A DNA stretch of 64,000 nt, taken from assembly GCF_018131185.1 (NCBI RefSeq), contig NZ_JAFCJE010000008.1:186001-250000 (forward strand), in the 5' to 3' direction. The DNA comes from Bradyrhizobium diazoefficiens. GTDB lineage: Bacteria > Pseudomonadota > Alphaproteobacteria > Rhizobiales > Xanthobacteraceae. A program made the translations under genes and the position numbers. The notes beneath the pieces are model-generated. The model was not told where the DNA came from, ran no database searches, and worked only from the letters and a program-made list of their open reading frames with translations. Below, piece after piece: positions 1-8,214 of this stretch. Each line of letters starts with the position of its first letter. Position 1 is the first letter of the stretch.

Positions 1-1131
1 GAGCCCGGAGTTACCGCGACCGAGATCAAGATCGGTGGAGTGTTTCCGTTCAGCGGCCCGGCATCGTCGATCGGTCTCGTCGGCAAGGGACTGATTGCCT
101 ACATTCAATCGATAAATGACCGCGGCGGCATCAACGGCCGCAAGATCAACTACATCGCCTATGACGACGCCTACAGCCCTCCGAAGGCGGTAGAGCATGT
201 CCGCAAGCTCGTCGAGAGCGACGAAGTGGCGTTCATGTTCGGCCAGCTCGGCACGCCGGGCCTTTCGGCCACGGCGAAGTACCTGAGGGCGAAGGGGGTG
301 CCCAGCATCGCCATCATCAGCGGCTCGTCCAAGTTCACCGACGTCGCGAGTTACCCGCTGACCACGACAGGCCTCGTCAGCTACGACACCGAAGGAAAGA
401 TCTACGCGAAGTACCTGACCAAAACGCTGCCGAAGGCCAAATACGCGATCCTCTATCAGAACGACGATCTCGGCAAAGATTACGTCAATGCGTTCAAGTC
501 GTTTCTAGGCAAGGACTACGACGGGAAGGTCGTCAGCGCGTCCTATGAGGTCACGGAGCCGACCGTCGATTCGCAGATCACAACTCTGAAGAGCTCCGGC
601 GCCGAGGCCCTGATAATCGCGGGAACGCCGAAATTCGCAGCGCAGGCGATCCGGCAGGCTTCTGTGATCGGCTGGAAAGCGACAGTGATCATCAACTTTC
701 CGTCCGGTTCGGTCGGAGGCACACTGGCGCCGGCCGGCCTCGACAAGTCGACCGGCGTGATCGTCGGGACGACCAACAAGGATGTCATGGATCCGAACTG
801 GAAGGACGATCCGGGCATGCAGGCTTATCGGGCATTCCTCGACAAGTATCTCGCGGGGGTCGACATCACCAACGGCAGCTATCTGACCGGCTATCAGCAG
901 GGCATCCTGCTCGAGCAGATCCTGAAGCAATGCGGCAATGATCTGTCCCGCAAGAACATCCTCGCGCAGGCCAAGAACTTCAAGGATTTCATCGTTCCGA
1001 CGGTACTGCCAGGGATCAAGGTCAATACCAGCGAATCCGAAAACATGATCTGGACGCAGATGCGGCTGCAGCGGTGGACCGGCTCAACCTGGGAAGCCTT
1101 CGGCGAGGTGTTGGACGCCAAGTCCGAATGA
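1..1131 (+). CDS. ABC transporter solute-binding protein, LivK type (5' truncated by window)
   Basis: The frame is open from base 1 and encodes 376 residues. The visible N-terminus (EPGVTATEIKIGGVFPFSGP) is typical of the first beta strand of mature branched-chain amino acid type binding proteins, so only a signal peptide and a few residues should lie before the window. An in-frame GTG at 40 could be mistaken for the start but would remove that strand. The family (periplasmic binding fold type I) captures amino acids, amides, urea or aromatic acids for an ABC importer; the substrate cannot be read from sequence. No transporter genes follow on this strand, so partners, if any, lie upstream. 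Family call is secure; substrate unknown. Confidence 0.9.
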   Translation, partial: EPGVTATEIKIGGVFPFSGPASSIGLVGKGLIAYIQSINDRGGINGRKINYIAYDDAYSPPKAVEHVRKLVESDEVAFMFGQLGTPGLSATAKYLRAKGVPSIAIISGSSKFTDVASYPLTTTGLVSYDTEGKIYAKYLTKTLPKAKYAILYQNDDLGKDYVNAFKSFLGKDYDGKVVSASYEVTEPTVDSQITTLKSSGAEALIIAGTPKFAAQAIRQASVIGWKATVIINFPSGSVGGTLAPAGLDKSTGVIVGTTNKDVMDPNWKDDPGMQAYRAFLDKYLAGVDITNGSYLTGYQQGILLEQILKQCGNDLSRKNILAQAKNFKDFIVPTVLPGIKVNTSESENMIWTQMRLQRWTGSTWEAFGEVLDAKSE

Positions 1132-1748
1132 ATTCGCGACGGCCAGAGCGGTGGACGCGGCGTGAGCTGCGTCCGAGCCTGCGCTGTTCATGGATGCTGC
1201 CGTCAATATGAGCGTCACGCGTACCGATGACCGCCGATCCTAGTCGCGCCCCGGGGTCGATTGGCGAGCGGCAGTGGCCCGGGACGTGCTCGGTAAGCCC
1301 TACGCTTTCTCGCGGATGTCCCGACTGCCGCGCTATTGCCGGCCTGCTGTTTGCAGGCCTGACACAGCCATCAAGCGGTCCTCGGTACCGATTTGCCGCC
1401 GCGCGCCGAGTCCAATACGGTGCAGGAGGTGACCGCGGCAGTGGCTTCGCCGCATTCTGGAATCGAACTGGCAGAGTGCCGGGGTTGTGCATGATGCGGG
1501 ATTCTTGACCCCGCCACTGCCGGCTATCCTCGCCCCATACCGGGACGAACGTCCGACACGCGACCCGCGGCGCAAGAACGTAATGGCAGATCGGGACTTG
1601 ATCCCGATCAAGCCTTGATCGGGCCGGGCCCGCTAGCATGCAGCTTGCGTAAGGCGACGCGCAGTTGCGCCCCAATCCATGGGCCTCGGCGGCCCTTTCC
1701 GGGAATGATGACTTCAACCGATTCGCGTGGTAGCGCGGGAATGAGCCG
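1132..1748. other. 617-bp intergenic stretch
   Basis: No frame here has a recognisable product, plausible length and ribosome binding site together. Short frames on both strands (for example 1227-1508 plus, 1022-1717 minus) are arginine/proline-rich antisense-style translations. The stretch contains a perfect FixK/FNR-type palindrome at 1598-1611, listed separately, immediately followed by another GATC-containing inverted sequence. Confidence 0.6.
1598..1611. promoter_or_regulatory. Candidate FixK/FNR box (anaerobox)
   Basis: The sequence TTGATCCCGATCAA fits TTGA-N6-TCAA exactly, and its outer six bases on each side are perfectly inverted. Bradyrhizobium FixK2 and E. coli FNR recognise this pattern. 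It lies 137 bp ahead of the DUF6894 gene and about 620 bp ahead of the CcoN-like gene, in front of a set of plus-strand genes with a low-oxygen flavour. Seen directly; the function is inferred. A chance match is possible because GATC-rich palindromes are common in this genome. Confidence 0.55.
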
Positions 1749-1967
1749 ATGCCGACTTACTATTTCGACTTCAAGGACGGCGTGCCCCTCCGGGACAGGT
1801 CAGGACTGGAGTTAGTGAGTGATGGGGCGGCCATTGCGCACAGCAAGAACTTGGCCGACAGGGTACGCAGAGAGAAGCCGAAAGGCCATCCGGACCTCCG
1901 GATCGTGGTCATCGACGAGAGCGGCCGGGAAGTTCACCGCGAGCAGATCTATCCCAACGCGACTTGA
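1749..1967 (+). CDS. DUF6894-type small protein
   Basis: A 72-residue protein beginning MPTYYFDFKDGVPLRD, the characteristic N-terminus of the short DUF6894 proteins that occur in many copies in Bradyrhizobium and relatives. The family has no known function; the pattern is a Y-[FY]-x-[IV]-x-D-G strand followed by a helix with charged residues and a terminal strand (DLRIVVIDESGREV here). The start is chosen because the motif begins exactly at this ATG. It stands alone between a 617-bp gap and the CcoN-like gene and could share the upstream FixK/FNR-type box. Confidence 0.75.
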   Translation: MPTYYFDFKDGVPLRDRSGLELVSDGAAIAHSKNLADRVRREKPKGHPDLRIVVIDESGREVHREQIYPNAT

Positions 1968-2229
1968 CCATTGGCGCAGACGGCACCGAAGCAAGAGTGT
2001 CAGCCGAAGGATCATTGGTTAGTCGAAGCTTCCGGACGCCTCCTTCGAAAGCCGTGGCGACGGGTTCGCCGCCACAGCCGAGGCGTGGCTCGGCAGGACG
2101 ATAAGGTGATTCCGCCCCTTGTCGCGAATGGTGGTGGAGTTTGCGCCTCGACAACGTCATTGCGACTGCAACCTCTACCGTTTTGGTGCGCTGGCACGGA
2201 ATTTCGTGTGCAGCTATGGGAAGCGCACC

Positions 2230-3576
2230 GTGATCGGAACCAGCCTCTGCAGATGGGCCATCAGCTACTTCGCGGTCGCAATCGTATGGCTGCTGCTCGC
2301 GGAAGGACTGATGGTCGTCGGGTTCGGCTTCCCGAACGACGACATCGGCGGCCCGGACACGCTCGTCATCGTCCACATGGTTTGCATCGGCTGGTTGAGC
2401 ATGGTTCTGTCCGGCGCGCTGTTCCAATTCGTGCCGGTGCTGGTCGCAAGGCCGCTCTATGCGGAGCGCTGGACGCTGCCGGCTCTCGCGCTGCTGACGC
2501 TGGGGCTGACGGTCCTGCTCGCAGGCTTTCTGGCGCTGGGCGGGCACTTCAACGGGCCGCCCTGGCTGCTTCCCCTCGGAGCTGGCCTGCTGATTGCCGG
2601 TTTCGCATTGGTCGTTGCCAATCTCGGCATGACGCTCTGGTCGGCCCGTCCACTGCCGGGGCCTGCGCGTTTCGTCGCAGGCGGGCTTGTCGGCATCTGC
2701 GTCACGGCGGCATTCGGCGGCACATTCTCGCTGGTGCTGTCCGGCATCGCCGTCGGTGCGCAATGGCCGGACCTGTCGGTCGCAGGCGTTCCGATCCACG
2801 CGATTGCGGGGCTTGGCGGATGGCTGACGTTCACTGCCATGGGCGTCAGCTATCGCCTGCTTGCGATGTTCATGCTCGCGCCCGACGGCGATGCGAGGCT
2901 CGGGCGGCTTGCCTGGCTTGCGGGAATCGCCGCGCTGGCCATCGGACTTGTCGGTGTCGTGCTTGCATTCTGGCGCATGACCGGGCTGAACTTGGCGCTT
3001 CTGCTTGCAGGAGCTGCGGCACTGCTGTCGCTGGGCGCCTACGGCCGCGACGTGCTCGGCCTGTACAGGAACCGCAAACGTCGCGCGCTCGAGCTCAACA
3101 CGCGCATGAGCCTCGTTTCGCTGGCAAGCCTCGTCGCGGCCGCAATCCTTGGCGCCGCGCTTCTTGCGGCCGGGTCATCTCCGTCCCATGTCGGCGCGAT
3201 CGCCTTTCTCGTCGCGTTCGGTTGGCTCACAGGCCTCGTGCTCGCCAATCTCTACAAGATCGTCCCGTTCCTGACCTGGCTCGAGACCTATGGTCCGGTG
3301 ATGGGCAGGGTGGCGACGCCTCGCGTCCAGGACCTCGTTGCCGAGCGCCGCGCGTTGAGATGGTTTGTCTTGTTCTTCGCCGGAAGCTGGACGGCGGCGT
3401 TGATGCTCCTGTTCGATGCGCCGCTCGGCTTCCGCGCCGCCGTGGCGGTGGTGACGCTTGCGACGCTCGGCCTGAGCGAGGAGTTCATCAGGGCCCGGCG
3501 GCTCACCGACGTTGCGCAGCCGATGCGCCTGCCGGCCGGAGCCGTCATGCCTCATCTTCTGGTCTCGCGGAACTGA
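2230..3576 (+). CDS. Polytopic membrane protein, CcoN/NnrS-like (heme-copper oxidase subunit I relative)
   Basis: About 448 residues with roughly a dozen hydrophobic helices. Two segments look like the conserved helices of CcoN/NorB-type proteins: HMVCIGWLSMVLSGALFQF early on, and IHAIAGLGGWLTFTAMGVSY in the middle, each with a histidine at the start of a helix, as in heme-ligating helices. It is shorter and more divergent than a real catalytic subunit and has no partner cytochrome nearby, so it may be a heme or copper sensing/transport relative. The GTG start at 2230 is preferred because GGGAAG lies 6 bases ahead and the first helix follows at once; upstream in-frame TTG (2119) and ATG (2128) add a non-membrane extension. 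It is followed after 12 bp, with an AAGGAG site, by the DUF2249 gene. Confidence 0.65.
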   Translation: MIGTSLCRWAISYFAVAIVWLLLAEGLMVVGFGFPNDDIGGPDTLVIVHMVCIGWLSMVLSGALFQFVPVLVARPLYAERWTLPALALLTLGLTVLLAGFLALGGHFNGPPWLLPLGAGLLIAGFALVVANLGMTLWSARPLPGPARFVAGGLVGICVTAAFGGTFSLVLSGIAVGAQWPDLSVAGVPIHAIAGLGGWLTFTAMGVSYRLLAMFMLAPDGDARLGRLAWLAGIAALAIGLVGVVLAFWRMTGLNLALLLAGAAALLSLGAYGRDVLGLYRNRKRRALELNTRMSLVSLASLVAAAILGAALLAAGSSPSHVGAIAFLVAFGWLTGLVLANLYKIVPFLTWLETYGPVMGRVATPRVQDLVAERRALRWFVLFFAGSWTAALMLLFDAPLGFRAAVAVVTLATLGLSEEFIRARRLTDVAQPMRLPAGAVMPHLLVSRN

Positions 3577-3588
3577 AAGGAGATTGCC

Positions 3589-4098
3589 ATGACCGAGTTC
3601 ATCGACGTCGATGTGCGGCCGATCCTGCGCGCAGGCGGCGAGCCGTTCTCCATCATCATGGCCGCGCTCGAGCGGCTCGAGCCCGGGGAAGGGCTGCGGC
3701 TCTATGCTCCCTTCAAGCCGGTTCCTCTGTTCGACGTCATGGCGAGCAGAGGCTTTGCGCATCGGGAAGCCGAGCTGGAAGGCGGCGAATGGGAGATCCG
3801 CTTTATGCCGGACGACGGGTCGATCGAGGCGGCTGAACCGCCCCCCGCCGCGCCGGGCGACGGCGACTGGCCGGAGCCCGCGGTTCATCTCGACAACCGC
3901 GATCTCGATCCGCCGGAGCCTATGGTGCGCATTCTGGCCGCCCTGGAGCGGCTCGCGCCGGGCCAGACTCTCCACGCCTTGCTCAGTCGCGAACCGGTCT
4001 TCCTGTTTCGGGAGCTGACCAAGCGCGGCCATCAGTGGCGCGGCGGCTTCACGCGGCAGAAGGATGCCTATCACCTGACGGTGAGGGCGCACGCATGA
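3589..4098 (+). CDS. Tandem DUF2249 protein
   Basis: A 169-residue soluble protein containing two copies of the DUF2249 domain. The first (about residues 4-68) starts DVRPILRAGGEPFSIIMAAL and the second (about 100-168) starts NRDLDPPEPMVRILAALERL; both share the helix L-[AE]-R-L-x-P-G-[EQ] and a following short strand with the PV[PF]LF motif. DUF2249 is a small TusA-like fold that often accompanies nitric oxide, denitrification or hemerythrin genes. No cysteine is present at the TusA position, so sulfur transfer is unlikely. It sits in an operon with the CcoN-like membrane protein (12 bp upstream) and overlaps the downstream Fe-S assembly-type gene by 4 bp (ATGA). Confidence 0.75.
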   Translation: MTEFIDVDVRPILRAGGEPFSIIMAALERLEPGEGLRLYAPFKPVPLFDVMASRGFAHREAELEGGEWEIRFMPDDGSIEAAEPPPAAPGDGDWPEPAVHLDNRDLDPPEPMVRILAALERLAPGQTLHALLSREPVFLFRELTKRGHQWRGGFTRQKDAYHLTVRAHA

Positions 4099-4418
4099 CG
4101 ACCAACGACGACGATCTCGTGGCGCAGATCAAGCAGGCGCTGAAGGTCGTGATCGATCCGGAACTCGGGTACAACATCGTCGACCTGGGCTTCATCTATG
4201 ATGTGTCGGTCGACGATGGCGCCGCGCACATCACCATGACGGCGACGACGCGCGGCTGTCCCGCCGCGTCCTTTCTCAAGGAGGGTGTCGCGAGCAGCGC
4301 GTGCCTCGTTCCGGGCGTGGACTCGGTCGACGTCACCATGACGTTCGAGCCGCCCTGGCAGCCCTCGATGATCTCGCCGGGTGTCAGGTCATCGCTCGGC
4401 TTTGCCGAGGTGAATTGA
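4095..4418 (+). CDS. MIP18/DUF59-family metal-sulfur cluster assembly protein
   Basis: A 107-residue single-domain protein of the DUF59 (PaaD/SufT/MIP18) family. The diagnostic motif DPELGYNIVDLGFIYDV occupies about residues 19-35, and the single conserved cysteine is in TTRGCPAAS near residue 56. Family members help deliver or assemble Fe-S clusters on target proteins. The start is the ATG that overlaps the stop of the DUF2249 gene by 4 bp; a longer frame from 4035 would overlap most of that domain and is rejected. Coupling with DUF2249 and a CcoN-like protein suggests support of a metalloprotein used under low oxygen, which is inference. Confidence 0.85.
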   Translation: MTTNDDDLVAQIKQALKVVIDPELGYNIVDLGFIYDVSVDDGAAHITMTATTRGCPAASFLKEGVASSACLVPGVDSVDVTMTFEPPWQPSMISPGVRSSLGFAEVN

Positions 4419-4441
4419 ACCGGTCGGGGCGGCCGGGCCGG

Positions 4442-5038
4442 CTACATGCCGTCGGAGCCCGGGCCGGGCCAGATCTTCGCGGGGGCGCGAAGCTTCGCGA
4501 GGTCGAGCAGATTGATCGCCCGGGCGGCGATCTGGTCGATCACCTCGTCCAGCGACCGTGGTTTTAGATAGAAGGCCGGCATCGGCGGGGCAATGATCGC
4601 GCCGATCTCGGTCGCCTGCAGCATGCTGCGCAAATGGCCGAGATGCAGCGGGCTCTCGCGGACCAGCAATACCAGCCGGCGGCGCTCCTTGAGCTGCACG
4701 TCGGCCGCGCGCGTCAGAAGGTTGTCGAGCTGTCCCCAGGCGATGGCGGAGAGCGTGCGGATCGAGCACGGTGCCACGATCATGCCGGCAACCGGATACG
4801 AGCCGCTGGCGATCGCGGTGCCGATGTCGGAATGAGAATGGTCGCGGAAGGCGAGCGCGCGCAGCCGCGAGAGCGCATCGCTCCCCACTTCCGCGCTCAG
4901 CGTACGCTCTGCCGCGGGCGAAACCACGAGGTGCACCGCGTAATGCGGGTTGTCGGCCAGCAGCTCGACGATGCGCATGCCGATTGCGGCGCCCGAGGCG
5001 CCGCTGATGCCGACGATGATGCCCTGCCGCGCGCTCAT
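4442..5038 (-). CDS. ubiX: UbiX-family flavin prenyltransferase
   Basis: A 198-residue protein that makes prenylated FMN, the cofactor of UbiD decarboxylases, from FMN and a dimethylallyl phosphate donor. The N-terminal GISGASGAAIGMRIVELL (about residues 9-26) is the FMN-binding Rossmann motif, and the APCSIRTLSAIAWG segment (about 89-102) and PPMPAFYLKP near the C-terminus are typical of the family. The start at 5038 is favoured because its ATG overlaps the ubiD stop by 4 bp; an in-frame extension to 5143 would lie wholly inside ubiD. Translational coupling with ubiD and position next to ubiTUV suggest a role in ubiquinone synthesis, although UbiX also serves other UbiD enzymes. Confidence 0.92.
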   Translation of the reverse strand: MSARQGIIVGISGASGAAIGMRIVELLADNPHYAVHLVVSPAAERTLSAEVGSDALSRLRALAFRDHSHSDIGTAIASGSYPVAGMIVAPCSIRTLSAIAWGQLDNLLTRAADVQLKERRRLVLLVRESPLHLGHLRSMLQATEIGAIIAPPMPAFYLKPRSLDEVIDQIAARAINLLDLAKLRAPAKIWPGPGSDGM

Positions 5039-6588
5039 GTGAGGACCGGTACGCGTGCGGGCATGCCGGACAGGCCGAGGCTGGCCCAGATTGCATCGAC
5101 ACGCGCGATCACGGCAGGATCCATGGCCAGCGGAACGCCCCATTCCCGATCCGTCTCCGGAGGAATCTTGGTCGTGGCATCGATGCCGAGCTTGCCGCCG
5201 AGTCCCGATTTCGGCGAGGCGAAGTCGAGATAGTCGATCGGCGTGTCGGTGAGCGTCACGAGATCGCGCGAGGAATCGCTACGCGTGGAGACGGCCCACA
5301 TCACGGCGCGCCAGTCGCGGATGTCGATGTCGTCGTCGACCACGATCAGCAGTTTCGTGTAGCTGAACTGCGGCAGCATCGACCACAGGCCGAGCATCAG
5401 CCGCCGCGCCTGGCCGGGATAGCGCTTCCTGATCGCCGCGACGGCGATGCGGTATGAGCAGGCCTCCGGCGGCAGCCAGCAGTCGGTCACCTCGGGGAAT
5501 TGCTGTCGGATCAGCGGTACGAACAGGCGATTGAGCGCCTCGCCGATCCGCGACGGCTCGTCCGGCGGTCGGCCCGTGAAGGTCGAGAGGTAGACGGGCT
5601 GCCGACGGGTGGTGATCGCCGTCACGCGCATCACGGGGAATGCCTCGACGGAATTGTAGTACCCGGTGTGATCGCCATATGGTCCCTCGGGCGCGGTCTC
5701 GGTCGCGGAGACGAAGCCTTCGATGACGATTTCGGCCTCGGCCGGGATCGCGAGCGGGACGGTGAGGCATGGCGCGAGGTCGGGTCGTTCGCCGCGCAGG
5801 ATTCCGGCGAAGCGCAGTTCGGACATCGTCTCCGGTAGCGGCAGCACCGCAGCAAGGATCGTCGCGGGATCGGCCCCGATGACGATCGCGACCGGCATGT
5901 CGCGCCCGATCGCCTTCCATTGCCGGTGATGCCTGGCGCTGCCGCGATGCGCGAGCCAGCGGATGATGGCGCGGTCGCGACCGAGCACCTGCATGCGGTA
6001 GACGCCGACATTTTCCTCCTGGTCGGCCGTCGCGGATTCGGGCGGCACGGTGATCACGAGCGGCCAGGTGATCAGCGGCGCCGGCTCGCCGGGCCAGCAG
6101 ACCTGGACCGGCAAGCGCGCGAGATCGATGTCGGGCCCCATCGTGACGCAGTCCTGGACCGGCGCCGCCGCGCGCGTGCGCGGACGCGTCGCCAGCGCGG
6201 CGCGGGCGAGCGGAAGCTTGTCGAAGACATCCCTGATGCTGTTCGGCGGTCGTGGCGCGCGCAGCTCGGCCATCAGCGCGCCAAGCTCTTCGAGACGGTC
6301 GGGCGAGATTCCCATACCCCATGCGATCCGCTCGACCGTTCCGAACAGATTGGTGAGGAGAGGCATCTCCGATGGGCTGCCATCGGCCTTGACGGGCTGC
6401 TCGAACAATAATGCCGGTCCGTGCGCGCCGAGCACACGCCGGTGGATTTCCGTGATTTCGTGGACGACGGAGACCTTCTCGCGAATGCGTTGCAACTGCC
6501 CCCGGCTTTCGATGAAGCGGAGAAAGTCGGACAAGTCGCGAAAGCGCGGCACATCACGTTGCAATCGAGCAAGCTCCCAAAAAATCAC
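5035..6588 (-). CDS. ubiD: UbiD-family decarboxylase
   Basis: A 517-residue prFMN-dependent decarboxylase of usual UbiD length. The prFMN/metal-binding strand NVGVYRMQVLGRDR (193-206) and the catalytic-loop motif EGPYGDHTGYY (301-311) with its conserved glutamate are present, as is a C-terminal GGKLGIDATTK segment (about 478-488). UbiD acts on 3-polyprenyl-4-hydroxybenzoate; homologues decarboxylate other aromatic or unsaturated acids. The GTG at 6588 is taken as start, but a second in-frame GTG at 6552 (before PRFRDLSDFL) matches the usual N-terminus better, and neither has a clear ribosome binding site. It overlaps ubiX by 4 bp and is divergent from ubiT, with 77 bp between them. Confidence 0.9.
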   Translation of the reverse strand: MIFWELARLQRDVPRFRDLSDFLRFIESRGQLQRIREKVSVVHEITEIHRRVLGAHGPALLFEQPVKADGSPSEMPLLTNLFGTVERIAWGMGISPDRLEELGALMAELRAPRPPNSIRDVFDKLPLARAALATRPRTRAAAPVQDCVTMGPDIDLARLPVQVCWPGEPAPLITWPLVITVPPESATADQEENVGVYRMQVLGRDRAIIRWLAHRGSARHHRQWKAIGRDMPVAIVIGADPATILAAVLPLPETMSELRFAGILRGERPDLAPCLTVPLAIPAEAEIVIEGFVSATETAPEGPYGDHTGYYNSVEAFPVMRVTAITTRRQPVYLSTFTGRPPDEPSRIGEALNRLFVPLIRQQFPEVTDCWLPPEACSYRIAVAAIRKRYPGQARRLMLGLWSMLPQFSYTKLLIVVDDDIDIRDWRAVMWAVSTRSDSSRDLVTLTDTPIDYLDFASPKSGLGGKLGIDATTKIPPETDREWGVPLAMDPAVIARVDAIWASLGLSGMPARVPVLT

Positions 6589-6615
6589 AGCTAGCCGGCC
6601 TGTTTTCGGTCTTCA

Positions 6616-6629
6616 TTGTTCCCGCTCAA
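6616..6629. promoter_or_regulatory. Near-consensus FNR/FixK-type site between ubiD and ubiT
   Basis: TTGTTCCCGCTCAA matches TTGA-N6-TCAA in seven of eight defined bases. It lies in the 77-bp region between the divergent ubiD and ubiT starts, where oxygen-responsive control would make sense for ubiTUV. The spacing to ubiT (36 bp from site to ATG) leaves little room for a leader, so it could instead serve ubiD from the later GTG at 6552. Weak evidence by itself. Confidence 0.3.
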
Positions 6630-6665
6630 ATACAGCGGCGTGCAATCCGTCCAGATGTGAGGCCC

Positions 6666-7211
6666 ATGAATGATCCGTCCGCCCCAACGCCCGGCCAATT
6701 GCCGACGATTCCGCCGCTCGTCGCAATTGCCATGCGTCCGCTACCTCTGCTGCCGTTGCAGCTCGTTCTCGGCGGCGTCCTGCAGCGGATCCACCGGCGC
6801 AATCCCGCAATGTTCGACCGGCTCGGCGATCACGCGCGCGCGCGGTTCGGGATCAAGCCGATCGATCTGCCCTTTGCCTTCGTGGTCGAGGCGAGGCCGC
6901 CGCGCTTGTCAGTCGTGCGCAACCTGCCGAAAGACCTGGACGCGCGGATCTCGGCCTCGCTCGCCAATCTGCTGGCCCTGCTCGAAGGCAGGGTCGATGG
7001 CGATGCCCTGATGTTCTCGCGCGAGCTCGTCGTCGAGGGCGATGTCGAGGCGGTGCTGGCGCTGCGCAATACGATCGACGACACCCAGCTCGATCTCGTC
7101 ACTGAGCTGTCCTCGTTGTTCGGCCCGCTGGGCGCGCCGGCGCGGCGCGCCTTCGCGGCCGCCCGTGGCCGCGTGATCGGTTCACCGGGGCAAGGCGAGC
7201 AATCGAGATGA
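6666..7211 (+). CDS. ubiT: UbiT, SCP2-domain accessory factor for O2-independent ubiquinone synthesis
   Basis: A 181-residue protein with an SCP2 lipid-binding domain. The segment RNPAMFDRLGDHARARFGIK (about 45-64) and the central LEGRVDGDALMFSRELVVEGD (split here as LLEGRVDGD and FSRELVVEGD) are the hallmark of UbiT/YhbT proteins. UbiT is thought to present polyprenylated intermediates to the UbiUV hydroxylase. Identification is strongly supported by the neighbours: it overlaps ubiU by 4 bp and ubiV follows. ATG at 6666 is chosen; an in-frame GTG at 6657 adds three residues. No signal peptide, consistent with a soluble cytoplasmic complex. Confidence 0.9.
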   Translation: MNDPSAPTPGQLPTIPPLVAIAMRPLPLLPLQLVLGGVLQRIHRRNPAMFDRLGDHARARFGIKPIDLPFAFVVEARPPRLSVVRNLPKDLDARISASLANLLALLEGRVDGDALMFSRELVVEGDVEAVLALRNTIDDTQLDLVTELSSLFGPLGAPARRAFAAARGRVIGSPGQGEQSR

Positions 7212-8188
7212 TGGAGTTGATCTGTCCTGCCGGCACGCCGGCCGCGTTGAAGAGCGCCATTGATGCCGGTGCCGATGCGATCTATTGCGGCTTCAACGAT
7301 GAGACCAACGCGCGTAATTTTCCTGGGCTGAACTTCAGCCGCGACGAGCTTCGCAAGGGGATCGCGCTGGCGCACGCCCGCGGCGCCAAGGTCCTGGTGG
7401 CCATCAACACGTTCCCGCGCGCCTCCGCCGTGGACATCTGGCATCGCGCCGTGGACGACGCGGTGAGTGCCGGCGCCGATGCGCTGATCCTCGCCGACAT
7501 CGGCTTGATGGACTACACCGCGCGGCGCCATCCGAACCAGCGTCTGCATGTTTCGGTTCAGGCCGCGGCCGCAAATCCCGATGTCATCGCCTTCTACGCC
7601 GAAACCTTCGGCGCCAAGCGCGTCGTGCTGCCGCGCGTGCTCAGCGTGCCTGAGATCGCCGAGATCACCCGCGAGTCCGCCTGCGAGACCGAGGTGTTCG
7701 TGTTCGGCGGCCTCTGCGTGATGGCCGAGGGGCGCTGCTCGCTGTCGTCCTATGCCACCGGAAAGTCGCCGAACATGCAGGGCGTCTGCTCGCCGCCGAG
7801 CCACGTGACCTATGAGCAGACCGCGGAGGGGACCAAGTCCAGCCTCGGCGGCTTCACCATCAATCGGTTCGGCATGCGCGAGCCCGCCGGCTATCCGACG
7901 CTGTGCAAGGGCCGCTTCTCGACCGCACAGGGCGCCGGCTATATTTTCGAGGATCCCGTCAGCCTGGACGCCACGACCCTGCTCAAGGGCATGCGCGATG
8001 CCGGCGTGACCGCGCTCAAGATCGAGGGCCGCCAGCGCGGCCGGGCCTATGTCGAAAGCGTAGTACGCCATTTCCGTCGTGCGCTCGCGGCGCTCGAGGC
8101 CCGGAGTGAGACGGATATTGCGAGCCTGAAGCCCTTCGCCGAAGGCCAGGCCTCCACGCTCGGCGCCTATCGCAAGACCTGGCGTTGA
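7208..8188 (+). CDS. ubiU: UbiU, Fe-S U32-family subunit of O2-independent ubiquinone hydroxylase
   Basis: A 326-residue U32 'peptidase'-fold protein that, with UbiV, hydroxylates ubiquinone precursors without oxygen, using prephenate as oxygen donor in E. coli. Four cysteines occur in the UbiU pattern: GGLCVMAEGRC, MQGVCSP and YPTLCKGR, at residues 170, 177, 194 and 233. Counting from the second ATG (7211), they fall at 169, 176, 193 and 232, the same numbers as the 4Fe-4S ligands of E. coli UbiU, which suggests that 7211 may be the true start. HVSVQAAAAN and KIEGRQRGRAYV are further family motifs. Translationally coupled to ubiT. Confidence 0.95.
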   Translation: MMELICPAGTPAALKSAIDAGADAIYCGFNDETNARNFPGLNFSRDELRKGIALAHARGAKVLVAINTFPRASAVDIWHRAVDDAVSAGADALILADIGLMDYTARRHPNQRLHVSVQAAAANPDVIAFYAETFGAKRVVLPRVLSVPEIAEITRESACETEVFVFGGLCVMAEGRCSLSSYATGKSPNMQGVCSPPSHVTYEQTAEGTKSSLGGFTINRFGMREPAGYPTLCKGRFSTAQGAGYIFEDPVSLDATTLLKGMRDAGVTALKIEGRQRGRAYVESVVRHFRRALAALEARSETDIASLKPFAEGQASTLGAYRKTWR

Positions 8189-8214
8189 TCCGTTCGAATA
8201 TGCGAGCTCAAGCG

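Noticed and set aside
1971-3836. 621-codon plus-strand frame overlapping the CcoN-like gene
   Set aside because: Arg/Ala-rich and without domains; the membrane protein in the other frame has hydrophobic helices, a ribosome site and operon spacing.
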